A DNA stretch of 28,847 bases, from the NCBI GenBank assembly GCA_012519875.1, contig JAAYPL010000061.1, positions 1 to 28,847 of the forward strand, given 5' to 3'. Source of the stretch: Clostridiaceae bacterium (lineage in GTDB: Bacteria > Bacillota > Clostridia > Saccharofermentanales > UBA5734). How positions within the stretch are numbered: position 1 is the first letter of the stretch; every line of letters starts with the position of its first letter. The position numbers and the translations under genes are program-made. A model generated the notes under the pieces. The model was not told the origin of the DNA and did not search any database. It saw only the letters and a program-made list of their open reading frames with translations. This document shows, one piece after another, positions 1-7,832 of the stretch.

Positions 1-545
1 CGGCCTATGTTTTGCTGGGTTCGGAGCCGGATCTGCCGGCTGTCGATGATCACCGATCTCTGTCGGCCGCAAGAGCATCGATCAAGGGACGGTTGATAGC
101 AAGCCTGACCGATGGCTGGTCGATGAAGTTTATTTCAGCCGTTCCGGAGGATGCCCAGCCCGAACGCTTCATGAGCAAAATAACGCTGGGAGATTGGGCG
201 GATCACCAAGACCTCAAGGATTCTTCCGGAACCGGAACCTATCGAAATACATTTAACTGGCAAAAGGGCCAAGGCCCGATGGTGCTCGATCTGGGCCGGG
301 TTGGGGACATCGCCGTCGTCCGTGTAAATGGACAGGAAATGCCGCCGATGCTGATCTATCCGTATGCAGCTGATATAACCGAGTTGCTGACAGAGGGCGT
401 CAACGAACTTGAAGTCAGCGTTACAAATACCCTGCGTAACGGAATGATCGGCCAAGGGTTATTCCGTGGCCCCCGCGGCCGGGCGCTGTCCGGTCTTGTC
501 GGTCCGGTCAGATTGCTAAGTCACAAAGACGCCGTCAAGGGGTGA
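1..545 (+). CDS. C-terminal part of a large glycoside hydrolase (GH2/GH106-like sugar-binding domain), 5' end outside window
   Basis: The frame is open from the window edge (first full codon at base 3) to a TGA at 543-545, so only about the last 180 residues are present. They form a beta-rich domain typical of the C-terminal galactose-binding-like module of GH2/GH106-type enzymes. Its landmarks are GTYRNTFNW, then VRVNGQEMPP, then a closing NELEVSVTNTLRN and a final LSGLVGPVRLLS strand. The end of the complete hydrolase at 25941-28652 has the same order of landmarks (EVWVNDNYAG, NTLRIEVSNTLEN, LPAGLTGKVEIYS), so the two are probably related. The catalytic domain is not visible, so substrate cannot be inferred. 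The gene ends 11 bp inside the convergent AraC gene. The family call rests on motif recall, not a search. Confidence 0.75.
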   Translation, partial: AYVLLGSEPDLPAVDDHRSLSAARASIKGRLIASLTDGWSMKFISAVPEDAQPERFMSKITLGDWADHQDLKDSSGTGTYRNTFNWQKGQGPMVLDLGRVGDIAVVRVNGQEMPPMLIYPYAADITELLTEGVNELEVSVTNTLRNGMIGQGLFRGPRGRALSGLVGPVRLLSHKDAVKG

Positions 546-1473
546 GCTCCTCAATCAGTTTTTGCAAAACCTCATTGGTCAATGACAGTTCTCGCGACGA
601 GCCGATAAAAACTGAAATCGCCGGTGGATCGGTCTTTTTGTTCTTCAAACGATATTCCGCCGGTCGACAGCCGTAAGTTTCCCCAAAATGGCGGTTCAGA
701 TATTTGATATCGGAAAACCCGCTTTCAATGGCGATGGAGCTGATGCTTTTGTTGGTGGTCGACAGCATGTTGGCAGCCAGGGACAGGCGCACCTGCGCCA
801 GATATTTTTGATAGGAAATCCCAAGATGCTTCCGGATAAAATGAGAAAGATAAAACGTGCTGAGCCCTTCACGGCGTGCCAGATCCTCCAGGGTGATCTT
901 GTATGCCGCGTTATTGTTAATGTACAGAAGAATCCGATTTAAACGGTCAAGGTTGCTTTCGTAAGAGTCAATTTCCTTTTGGGCGGTTATTTTGTATGGC
1001 AGTTCGGAGAGCAATGTGAAAACCAGTGTATTGAGCAATGCCATCAAAAGAAATTGGGAATTAGGTTTGCTGTCGGCAAAGGTGCGGATGACATCAAGCA
1101 AGACCTGCCGAACTGCCGGCCAGCGGGAATCCTGCTGGCCGTGACGCAGATGGCGCTCGCTAAAACGAATATATTGCAGGTCGGAAAAATAACGCTTGCA
1201 GAAAGTCGGTGTGAACTGGATCACAAAAAGCAGGTTGCCCTCGCCGGTCTGGCGCAGAGAATGAATCTCAAAATGATTGACAACAAAAATGTCCCCTCGA
1301 TTCAATAAAATGTTTTCCGTACCCAGCGACAGCCAGACCGAGCCTTGCAGGACGTACAGGACCTCAACTTCACCATGCCAATGCTGTATCCTTTGATCAA
1401 TTGTCACAAAATAGGCATGCAGGCCCAGCCCTTTAATATGCTTGATAAATTCATAGTCGTGATTTCTGTTCAC
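535..1473 (-). CDS. AraC-family transcriptional regulator (cupin + AraC HTH)
   Basis: 312-residue regulator with an N-terminal cupin sensing domain (about residues 15-90: HWHGEVEVLYVLQG, then a GDIFVVNHFEIH strand) and a C-terminal double helix-turn-helix (about 180-276) with the usual SISSIAIESGFSDIKYLNRHF second HTH. The cupin type usually binds a sugar or small carbohydrate and the HTH binds DNA. I chose the GTG start at 1473 because GGGAGGAG lies 5 bases upstream. A longer frame back to a TTG at 1536 would run through the likely promoter (1501-1529, minus). It is divergent from the sugar operon beginning at 1649, which makes it the most likely local regulator of that operon (inference from position). 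It overlaps the left-edge hydrolase tail to tail by 11 bp. Confidence 0.9.
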   Translation of the reverse strand: MNRNHDYEFIKHIKGLGLHAYFVTIDQRIQHWHGEVEVLYVLQGSVWLSLGTENILLNRGDIFVVNHFEIHSLRQTGEGNLLFVIQFTPTFCKRYFSDLQYIRFSERHLRHGQQDSRWPAVRQVLLDVIRTFADSKPNSQFLLMALLNTLVFTLLSELPYKITAQKEIDSYESNLDRLNRILLYINNNAAYKITLEDLARREGLSTFYLSHFIRKHLGISYQKYLAQVRLSLAANMLSTTNKSISSIAIESGFSDIKYLNRHFGETYGCRPAEYRLKNKKTDPPAISVFIGSSRELSLTNEVLQKLIEELTP

Positions 1474-1500
1474 AAACTCTCCTCCCTCACTTGCTTCTTG

Positions 1501-1529
1501 ATAATAGCAAGATTGTCGGCCTTTTTCAA
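1501..1529 (-). promoter_or_regulatory. Sigma-A-type promoter for the AraC regulator
   Basis: On the minus strand TTGAAA (1529-1524) is followed after 17 bases by TATTAT (1506-1501), with a TG one base upstream of the -10 hexamer. Transcription would start near 1494, about 20 bases before the GTG start. The fit to consensus is good, but no experiment supports it here. Confidence 0.5.
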
Positions 1530-1540
1530 CTAGCAAGTCT

Positions 1541-1569
1541 TTGAGTTTTTATGCGATTCATGCTTTAAT
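1541..1569 (+). promoter_or_regulatory. Candidate promoter of the Gfo/Idh-TIM-barrel operon
   Basis: TTGAGT (1541-1546), a 17-base spacer and TTTAAT (1564-1569) lie in the divergent gap between the AraC gene and the first oxidoreductase, leaving a leader of about 70 bases. The -35 is imperfect, as expected for an activator-dependent promoter. An imperfect CGGG...CCCG dyad (1581-1600) just downstream could be a regulator site, but it is weak. Confidence 0.4.
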
Positions 1570-1648
1570 AGAATAGGCAGCGGGTCATGTTCTGTGCCCG
1601 GTCTGTCTGTTTAGCTCGTGTATTATTATTTTTCGGGAGGTCTGCGAA

Positions 1649-2797
1649 ATGAAAACAACAATTAATTACGGTATGGTTGGCGGCGACGTAAACGCTTTTA
1701 TCGGCAAAGTCCATCGTGGCGCAATTGCCTTTGAGCCGAACACGACCTTGGCGGCGGGATGCTTCAGCCGCAATTCGGAAAAAAACCTGCTGACAGCACA
1801 AACCTATCGTGTTCCGGCGGATCGCACCTATGCCAGTTATGAAGAAATGGCTGATAAAGAAAGCGTGCGTCCGGACAAGATCGATTTTGTCGTTATCTGC
1901 ACACCCAATAATACCCATTATGCGATTGCCAAGAAGTTCTTGGAAAAAGGCTTTAATGTTTTCTGCGAAAAGCCGATGACCTGGGAAATCGCCGAAGCCG
2001 AAGAACTCGAAAAAATGGCTCGGGAAAAAGATCTCCTTTTCGGTGTTGCGTATGCCTATTCCGCCTATCATATGGTCAAATTCGCCAAGATGCTGGTTGA
2101 TGAGGGGAAACTGGGTGAGATCATCAACGTTAACGGTGAATATCCTCAGGAATGGCTGATCGACGAGTTGAGCGAAACCATCAGCAAAACGGCCAAATTC
2201 TCCGGCTGGCGCGCCGATCCCAAGGTGTCCGGCATATCCAACTGCACCGGCGACATCGGCACGCATATTGAGAATACGGTTTCTTACATTACCGGTCTGC
2301 GCGTGAAGCGTCTCTGTGCTCGCACCGACTATTTCCAAAACGAGCTTGACCTCAACTCCAATGTTCTGCTGGAACTGTCAAATGGAGCCAGCGGCGTTTT
2401 CTGGAGCTCTCAGGTCGCCATCGGCCACCAGAATGGCCTTCGCGTCCGAATTTACGGCACCCTCGGTTCGATAGAATGGATCCAGGAGCAGCCCGAACAG
2501 CTCAAATTTACCCCCCGAGGCGAAGCGCCGCAGATTTACTCCCGCGGTGGCGGTTATGTCAGAGGCCGTGCCGCTGAACTGAGCCGTATTCCGGGTGGCC
2601 ATGTTGAAGGCCATTATGAAGCCTTTGCCAATATGTATAAAATCTACATGACCGCCTTGCTGAAAAAGGCCAACGGCGAGCCGTTGACCGAGGACGATCT
2701 GGATTTCCCCAATGCTACGGACGGGGTCGAGGGCGTCAAGTTCCTGCATGCTGTTATCAACAGCGGCAAAAACGACTCGAAATGGGTCACAGTATAA
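1649..2797 (+). CDS. Gfo/Idh/MocA-family NAD(P)-dependent oxidoreductase (first of two)
   Basis: 382-residue sugar or cyclitol dehydrogenase-type protein. The N-terminal Rossmann motif is GMVGGDVNAFIGKVHR (8-23), a glycine-rich form seen in one Gfo/Idh/MocA subgroup. It is followed by VVICTPNNTH (81-90) and the family CEKP motif (106-109; Lys108 is the usual catalytic or substrate-binding lysine). The GDIGTH motif (201-206) supplies the Asp202/His206 pair normally found in the active site. Members oxidise a hydroxyl of a sugar, inositol or glycoside with NAD(P)+. GGGAGG lies 8 bases before the ATG. It is the first gene of the operon, 18 bases before the VOC gene. A second, divergent family member lies at 5096, so the operon has two oxidation or reduction steps. 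The substrate cannot be read from sequence. Confidence 0.92.
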   Translation: MKTTINYGMVGGDVNAFIGKVHRGAIAFEPNTTLAAGCFSRNSEKNLLTAQTYRVPADRTYASYEEMADKESVRPDKIDFVVICTPNNTHYAIAKKFLEKGFNVFCEKPMTWEIAEAEELEKMAREKDLLFGVAYAYSAYHMVKFAKMLVDEGKLGEIINVNGEYPQEWLIDELSETISKTAKFSGWRADPKVSGISNCTGDIGTHIENTVSYITGLRVKRLCARTDYFQNELDLNSNVLLELSNGASGVFWSSQVAIGHQNGLRVRIYGTLGSIEWIQEQPEQLKFTPRGEAPQIYSRGGGYVRGRAAELSRIPGGHVEGHYEAFANMYKIYMTALLKKANGEPLTEDDLDFPNATDGVEGVKFLHAVINSGKNDSKWVTV

Positions 2798-2815
2798 TCG
2801 TATTGGAGGATGTTT

Positions 2816-3316
2816 ATGCAACCCAAATTTACACACCTGATGCAGCTGGGCATTTTAGTTAAAGACCTGGAAAAAGCCATCAAGCATTATGAGGAATTTT
2901 TAGGGTTCGGCCCGTGGAAAATTATCGAATTCGGGCCGGAAATGTTTCCCAAGATGCTGGTTGACGGTAAACCCGGCATGCTCGAAATCCGCTGTGCTTT
3001 TTGCCAGTGTTTCGGCATGGAGATCGAGCTGATCCAGCCGGTGTCCGACAGCGTCTACAAAACCTGGCTTGAAGAGCACGGCCCGGGCCTGCATCACATC
3101 GCGGTACGGACCAAAGATCAATTCGGACAGGTTATCCGGGATGTCAAGGAGCGGTTTGGCAACAAGCCTTGGATCCATGCTAAAGAAGACAATGGCAAGG
3201 ATGGCGAAGGCATGGAGTTTGCCTACCTGGATCTGGCCGAAGAAATGGGCCTGTACGTCGAAATCTATAATGAAGCCCGCACCGGCGGCCTTCCCTATGA
3301 AACAACTGAGAGGTAA
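2816..3316 (+). CDS. VOC-superfamily protein (Glyoxalase_4 / methylmalonyl-CoA epimerase-like)
   Basis: 166-residue protein with two beta-alpha-beta-beta-beta VOC modules. Module 1 begins LMQLGILVKDLEKAIKHYEE and includes LGFGPW (29-34). Module 2 begins GLHHIAVRT (91-99) and ends in GLYVEIYNE. Likely metal ligands are Glu71, His94 and Glu149. The first ligand position, a His in classical methylmalonyl-CoA epimerases, is Gln10 here, as in many Glyoxalase_4 proteins. VOC enzymes use a divalent metal for epimerisation, isomerisation or lyase chemistry next to a carbonyl, which would fit a keto-sugar made by the neighbouring dehydrogenase (inference). The start is the ATG at 2816, six bases after GGAGG. 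The ATG at 2810 overlaps that Shine-Dalgarno and is unlikely. It lies four bases before the next gene. Confidence 0.85.
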   Translation: MQPKFTHLMQLGILVKDLEKAIKHYEEFLGFGPWKIIEFGPEMFPKMLVDGKPGMLEIRCAFCQCFGMEIELIQPVSDSVYKTWLEEHGPGLHHIAVRTKDQFGQVIRDVKERFGNKPWIHAKEDNGKDGEGMEFAYLDLAEEMGLYVEIYNEARTGGLPYETTER

Positions 3317-3320
3317 AAAA

Positions 3321-4178
3321 ATGAGTAAGTTACAAACAGGACTTTATTTGTATTCTGTTCGCAAAGCGATGGTCCACGATTACATGGGCACCATTGAGAA
3401 AGTTGCCGGATTGGGCTATAAAAATATAGAATTATCCTTTGAAAGCCCGCACCTGGCTCGTTTTGACGTGCCCTGCCCGGCGGCCGAACTACGGGCCGCG
3501 ACGGAAAAACTGGGCCTGACCATTGTCTCCAGCCATGTCGTTTACCATTCCTATCTGGACTGGGACGAAGTTATCGCTTATCTGAAAGAGGCCGGCTGCC
3601 AAGGCATCACTATCCCGATGTATCTTTACAACCTCAGTCTGACCCGCAGTCGCTCCGAGGAAGCGTATTATTTCAGTGAAATACTCAACAAGCTGGGACA
3701 AAAATGTGCCGACAACGGCTTGACTTTTCACTATCACAACTTCTACAACGAATTCGAGCAGTATGACGGCAAATACATTTTTGATATTTTGCTGGAAAAT
3801 ACCGATCCGGATCTGGTTAATTTCGAGTTTGATATTTATTGGGCCACCCGAGGCGGCGTTGACCCGGTGCAGTGGATGGACAAGCTCGGTTCCCGCATCA
3901 AGATCATCCAAGTTCAGGATCTGGAAAAGGACGCCAAGAATCTCAATCTCGTCGAAGTTGACGGTTCCTTTGATAATGCTTTCTATCCCAAGATTCACAC
4001 TCACCATGGCGACTATACCGAAATCGGCAATGGGCTGATTGATTTCGAGAGGGTTTTCGCCAAGGCCAAGACGATGGAGAGCTTGGAGTATGTCATGGTT
4101 GCCCAAACCGAATGCGGCAGCAAGTCTGAATTGCAAAGCGCAGCGGAAAACCTGGCGACACTGAAGCGGATGCTTTGA
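3321..4178 (+). CDS. Sugar phosphate isomerase/epimerase-family TIM barrel, altered metal site (paralog A)
   Basis: 285-residue xylose-isomerase-like TIM barrel (AP endonuclease family 2 fold). It shares its layout with the next gene: GLYLYSVRKAM at the N-terminus, YMGTIEKVAGLGYKNIE, FHYHNFYNEF (136-145), FEFDIYWATRGGVDP (168-182). By hand alignment with paralog B, two expected metal or catalytic positions differ. The His of LIHQKD in B (His191) is Gln197 here (IIQVQD), and the Glu of VEQD in B (Glu258) is Ala261 (VAQTE). An extra HTHHG (226-230) in the variable loop could supply replacement ligands. It therefore may have a different reaction or be a partner subunit of B. The start is the ATG at 3321 after a short AGAGG; an upstream extension would overlap the VOC gene. 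It shares a 21-base identical stretch with paralog B (3788-3808 versus 4658-4678). Confidence 0.88.
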   Translation: MSKLQTGLYLYSVRKAMVHDYMGTIEKVAGLGYKNIELSFESPHLARFDVPCPAAELRAATEKLGLTIVSSHVVYHSYLDWDEVIAYLKEAGCQGITIPMYLYNLSLTRSRSEEAYYFSEILNKLGQKCADNGLTFHYHNFYNEFEQYDGKYIFDILLENTDPDLVNFEFDIYWATRGGVDPVQWMDKLGSRIKIIQVQDLEKDAKNLNLVEVDGSFDNAFYPKIHTHHGDYTEIGNGLIDFERVFAKAKTMESLEYVMVAQTECGSKSELQSAAENLATLKRML

Positions 4179-4208
4179 AAACCAAACAACTAATGGAGGA
4201 ATATAATC

Positions 4209-5078
4209 ATGACGACCTTGCCGATTGGCTTACAACTGTTTTCTGTACGAAAAACGATGGAAAAAGACTATATGGGAACCTTGCAGAAGGTTTCGGACAT
4301 TGGTTACAAGAACATTGAATTCGCTATTTTCCCCTATAACAATGGTGAGTTCGAACCGGAAATGAGCGGCCGGGAGCTGAAGGCCCGTCTGGCTGATATG
4401 GGACTTTCCGTGGTCAACACCATGGTTGCGTTCCACGAGAAGCTGGATTGGGACAAAGTCATTGAATACTGCAATGAGCTGGGAAGCCTTGGTTTTTGCT
4501 CACCGATTTTCTTTTACAAAAATAAAGACGCCGTTTTTGAGCGTGCCGAATGGCTCAACAAAATGGGTGAAAAAAGCGCCAAAGCCGGCATGGAGTTTTA
4601 TTTCCATAATCATTTTATGGAGTTCCAAAAATTTGACGGCAAAACGGTCTATGAGTATTTGCTGGAAAATACCGATCCCCGCTATGTGTTGTTCGAGCTT
4701 GATACGTTCTGGGCTCAGCGCGGCGGCGTCAATCCGATTGATATCATGGACCAAGCCGGCCAACGGCTGCGCCTGATCCACCAAAAAGATATCAGCAAGG
4801 ATACCCGTCCGGTTAATCTCCTTGAGGTCATTCCTGAGGGAACCAGTATTACCTATGATGTCTTTTATCCGCTGGGATCCTCCAATCTCGACTTTGTTGA
4901 GGTCGGAACCGGCATCATGGATATCCGCGGCATCTTAAAGAAAGCCAAGGAACTGGGCTCGGTCAAATATATTATCGTTGAGCAGGATCAGACCATCCTG
5001 ACCGAACTGGAAAGCATCAAGGTCAGCTATGACTGCATGAGTCAGATCCTGAAGGAACTGGAATCAGAACAAGCGTAA
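4209..5078 (+). CDS. Sugar phosphate isomerase/epimerase-family TIM barrel, canonical metal site (paralog B)
   Basis: 289-residue TIM barrel of the xylose-isomerase-like / AP endonuclease 2 fold. Canonical landmarks are present: YFHNHFMEF (131-139), LFELDTFWAQRGGVNP (161-176; Asp165), LIHQKD (His191) and IIVEQD (Glu258). Together these usually form a single divalent-metal site for ketose epimerisation, inosose dehydration or keto-glycoside cleavage. ATGGAGGA (4193-4200) provides the Shine-Dalgarno, nine bases before the ATG. It is 30 bases after its paralog and 17 before the second Gfo/Idh/MocA gene. Oxidoreductase/TIM-barrel pairs of this kind are known in inositol catabolism (IolG with IolE/IolI) and in oxidation-dependent C-glycoside cleavage (DgpA with DgpC). 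Which of these this operon resembles cannot be decided from sequence. Confidence 0.9.
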   Translation: MTTLPIGLQLFSVRKTMEKDYMGTLQKVSDIGYKNIEFAIFPYNNGEFEPEMSGRELKARLADMGLSVVNTMVAFHEKLDWDKVIEYCNELGSLGFCSPIFFYKNKDAVFERAEWLNKMGEKSAKAGMEFYFHNHFMEFQKFDGKTVYEYLLENTDPRYVLFELDTFWAQRGGVNPIDIMDQAGQRLRLIHQKDISKDTRPVNLLEVIPEGTSITYDVFYPLGSSNLDFVEVGTGIMDIRGILKKAKELGSVKYIIVEQDQTILTELESIKVSYDCMSQILKELESEQA

Positions 5079-5095
5079 ACGGAGATAATCTGAAA

Positions 5096-6271
5096 ATGAA
5101 AAAATTGCGACTTGGTGTCGTCGGTTGCGGTGTCATCAGTAGAATTTATATGGGTAATTTGGCGAAAAGCCGTTGGGTTGAGGTCATCGCGGTTGCCGAT
5201 CTCTTTATTGAGAAGGCGCGTGAGCTGGCCGACCAGTTTGGCGTTGCCAAGGTTTGCACGGTGGAGGAGCTGTTGGCCGATCCGGATGTGGATATGGTTG
5301 TCAATCTGACCGTTCCCAAAGCCCATTTTGACATTAACATGCAGGCCTTGGCCGCCGGAAAACACGTCTACTGCGAGAAACCGCTGGCGATGAGTTTTGC
5401 CGATGCACAAAAATCCCTTGAATTTGCTCAGTCCAAAGGCCTGATGCTGGGCTGCGCTCCGGATACCATTTTGAGTTCACCGCTGCAAACCTGTCTGAAA
5501 GTGATCGAAGAAGGTTGGATTGGCAAGCCGTTGGCGGCCACAACCAACTTTCTTTGCTCGGGACACGAACTGTGGCATCCGACACCGGAATTCTTTTACA
5601 AACCAGGCGGTTGCCCGATGATGGATATCGGCCCCTATTACGTTACCGCCATGGTCATGCTGTTGGGAGCGGTCAGCAAGGTCAGCTGCTTTGCAAAAAA
5701 ATCTCTTCCCCGGCGGGTGGTTCGCAGCCAACCCAATGCCGGCCAGATTATTGATGTGGAAACCTATACCCATTATTCCGGGATCATGGAATTCAGAAGC
5801 GGTGTTATTGCCAACATCAATACCAGCTACGATGTCTGGATTTCCAGTCTGCCCTTTTTGGAAATTTACGGCTCTGCCGGTGTCCTGATCGTGCCGGATC
5901 CGAACTTCTTCCAGGGAGAGGTCAAGGTCTTCCGCGGAGAAAGCATGGTGGATGCCATCAAGGGACTGCCGATGGAAGATGCCTTGGAGAAAATTCACAG
6001 TCCGGAGATGTTTGACTATTTCCGGACCATACCGCAGCCCTACAATATGGATCAGGGCAATTTGCGCGGTCTCGGCGTTGTCGACATGGCCAAGTCATTG
6101 GTGGAGGGCCGCAAACATCGTATGGCGGCCGAGTTGGCTTGCCATGTCACCGAAGTTCTTTCGGCTTTTGGCACATCAGCCAGTGAAGAGCGGGTCGTGC
6201 GCATGGTCAGCACGTATGATGGCATGACGCGCCTGCCGGAAGGCGAGGGGATATTCGAAAGACTTGACTGA
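5096..6271 (+). CDS. Gfo/Idh/MocA-family NAD(P)-dependent oxidoreductase (second of two)
   Basis: 391-residue dehydrogenase with a classical Rossmann GVVGCGVIS (7-15), acidic Asp35 after the second strand (VADL, suggesting NAD preference), VNLTVPKAH (69-77) and CEKP (93-96). The active-site region is GGCPMMDIGPYYVTAM (171-186), with Asp177 in the MDIGPYY arrangement common in MocA-type members. It is only distantly like the oxidoreductase at 1649, so it probably acts on a different substrate or in the opposite direction. CGGAGA (5079-5084) serves as Shine-Dalgarno. It closes the enzymatic part of the first operon segment. The two-component genes follow after 40 bases with no visible terminator. 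Confidence 0.92.
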   Translation: MKKLRLGVVGCGVISRIYMGNLAKSRWVEVIAVADLFIEKARELADQFGVAKVCTVEELLADPDVDMVVNLTVPKAHFDINMQALAAGKHVYCEKPLAMSFADAQKSLEFAQSKGLMLGCAPDTILSSPLQTCLKVIEEGWIGKPLAATTNFLCSGHELWHPTPEFFYKPGGCPMMDIGPYYVTAMVMLLGAVSKVSCFAKKSLPRRVVRSQPNAGQIIDVETYTHYSGIMEFRSGVIANINTSYDVWISSLPFLEIYGSAGVLIVPDPNFFQGEVKVFRGESMVDAIKGLPMEDALEKIHSPEMFDYFRTIPQPYNMDQGNLRGLGVVDMAKSLVEGRKHRMAAELACHVTEVLSAFGTSASEERVVRMVSTYDGMTRLPEGEGIFERLD

Positions 6272-6311
6272 ACGAGCCAATATTGTGTTTTTCTAGCTTT
6301 GAGGTGATTGT

Positions 6312-7832
6312 TTGCTGGATCTGATGGTCGTTGATGACGATGTGATGGTCGTCAATGATTTGATTGGTTTAATTGACTGGGAAGCAAACGGTTTTAATAT
6401 TGTTGCCCTGGCTTATAATGGCAAAACAGCCTTTGAGAAGTTCAACCGTCTGAAACCGGATGTCGTGATTACCGATGTCGTCATGCCGGCGATGAAGGGC
6501 ATCGACCTCTTGCGTCAAATCAAGGCAGTTGCTCCGGACACGATCGTGATTCTGATTTCATCCTACTCGGAATTTGCCTATGTAAAAGAGGCCTTGGATC
6601 TGGGCGCTTTTGGCTATTTGCTGAAGGATGAAATCAGTGCCGAATCGTTGCAGGATCTGCTAAGCCGGGTGAAGGCATTGGTGCAGTCGGAGGCGATATC
6701 GGTCAGCCCCCTTGCCAATGTTATGTTCGACAGGGTGGTGGCCTCATCGCCGCAAAAGCCGTTTTTCTACATGATCTGTGAAATTGACGCGCCCTTTCCC
6801 CTGGCCGAAATCATCGGCAAGGAAAGGATTGACCTGCCGGTATTTCACAGCGCCGAAATCCAGTTTGTCCGCGATGTTGTCTTTGAACAGGTCCGTGTCC
6901 GCCATGTCTTTGTGGTTTCCGACTCACGGCTGATCCTGGAGCTGTCCCTGAATAAAAAGCCGGGACAACATCCGCAAGCCCGTGAAGATCTGTTCTTTTT
7001 TGCCAAGTATCTGCAGCGGGAATTCGGTGATCGATTCAAACGGGTTGTTTCGTTTTTCTTATTGAATGAGCCTCTCGACCGACAGGAAGTACGGTCGTTT
7101 TATCAAAGATATGAACCTCATATTTACAACCGGATCTTTCTGGGGTCGGGCTTGCTCATTGACTTGACCGATGAAAGGCTGAACCAGACCGGCTCGCCGC
7201 GTATTCCGGTAAGCGATGAGCTGGTGGCTTTGATCAACGAGAAAAATCGTGAAAAAACAATCCGGCAAATCAACAACCACTTCCGGGAGATCATCGATCG
7301 GCGCGATTATAACGGGTTAATCGGTTTTTTGGAGTCGTTGGCCGGTTTACTTGAGTTTTTCAGTCTCGAAACCGGACAATCGCCCCTTAAGATCGCCGCT
7401 CGTCAAGAAAGCAGCAAATCCGTGACCAACATTGAACAATGCCGGAACTGGATCAATAATGAAATCGAAAAGTTGCTTGATGATTTGGATGCCGGCGAAA
7501 AATATTCGCGAAATGTACAAAAAGCCATCATCTACATCCGAAAAAATTACGCCGACCACGATTTGGGCCTGTCTGATATTGCCGACTCCGTCGGCTTGAG
7601 CACAGCGCACCTTGGTTTTCTGTTCAAGAAAGAGACCGGTGTCACTCTTAATCGTTTTATCACCAAAGTGCGCATGGAAAATGCGATGGAAATGCTGCGG
7701 CAGACGGATTGCAAGATGTATGACATCGCCGTGTCGGTCGGCTATCGCTCCAGCCAGTATTTCAGCCAGGTTTTTACCCGGCAGATTGGTTGCACGCCAA
7801 AAGAGTATCAGCGGGTTTACGGCAAAGCATGA
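6312..7832 (+). CDS. YesN-type response regulator (receiver + AraC HTH)
   Basis: 506-residue DNA-binding response regulator. The N-terminal receiver (1-120) has the acidic cluster Asp8-10, phosphoacceptor Asp55 in VVITDVVMP, Ser83/Ser84 in the switch region and Lys105 in YLLKDE. A long middle region of unknown fold (about 130-390) precedes a C-terminal AraC-type double HTH (about 400-503; LGLSDIADSVGLSTAHLGFLFKKE, then MYDIAVSVGYRSSQYFSQVF). This architecture is that of the YesN family, which normally controls carbohydrate uptake and hydrolase genes in Firmicutes. The TTG start at 6312 lies five bases after GAGGTG. Its stop overlaps the ATG of the kinase (ATGA), so the two are translationally coupled. 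It may control this operon, the flanking hydrolases, or both. Confidence 0.93.
   Translation: MLDLMVVDDDVMVVNDLIGLIDWEANGFNIVALAYNGKTAFEKFNRLKPDVVITDVVMPAMKGIDLLRQIKAVAPDTIVILISSYSEFAYVKEALDLGAFGYLLKDEISAESLQDLLSRVKALVQSEAISVSPLANVMFDRVVASSPQKPFFYMICEIDAPFPLAEIIGKERIDLPVFHSAEIQFVRDVVFEQVRVRHVFVVSDSRLILELSLNKKPGQHPQAREDLFFFAKYLQREFGDRFKRVVSFFLLNEPLDRQEVRSFYQRYEPHIYNRIFLGSGLLIDLTDERLNQTGSPRIPVSDELVALINEKNREKTIRQINNHFREIIDRRDYNGLIGFLESLAGLLEFFSLETGQSPLKIAARQESSKSVTNIEQCRNWINNEIEKLLDDLDAGEKYSRNVQKAIIYIRKNYADHDLGLSDIADSVGLSTAHLGFLFKKETGVTLNRFITKVRMENAMEMLRQTDCKMYDIAVSVGYRSSQYFSQVFTRQIGCTPKEYQRVYGKA

Noticed and set aside
1474..1536. N-terminal extension of the AraC regulator to a TTG at 1536
   Set aside because: It would run through a good minus-strand promoter (1501-1529) and lacks a Shine-Dalgarno; the GTG at 1473 has GGGAGGAG.
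1565..2338. 257-codon antisense frame opposite the first oxidoreductase
   Set aside because: Shadow frame of a clearly conserved gene; no Shine-Dalgarno, no recognisable domain.
3069..3320. Long extension of the first TIM-barrel protein upstream of 3321
   Set aside because: It overlaps the VOC gene in another frame with low-complexity, non-homologous sequence; homology begins at the ATG at 3321.
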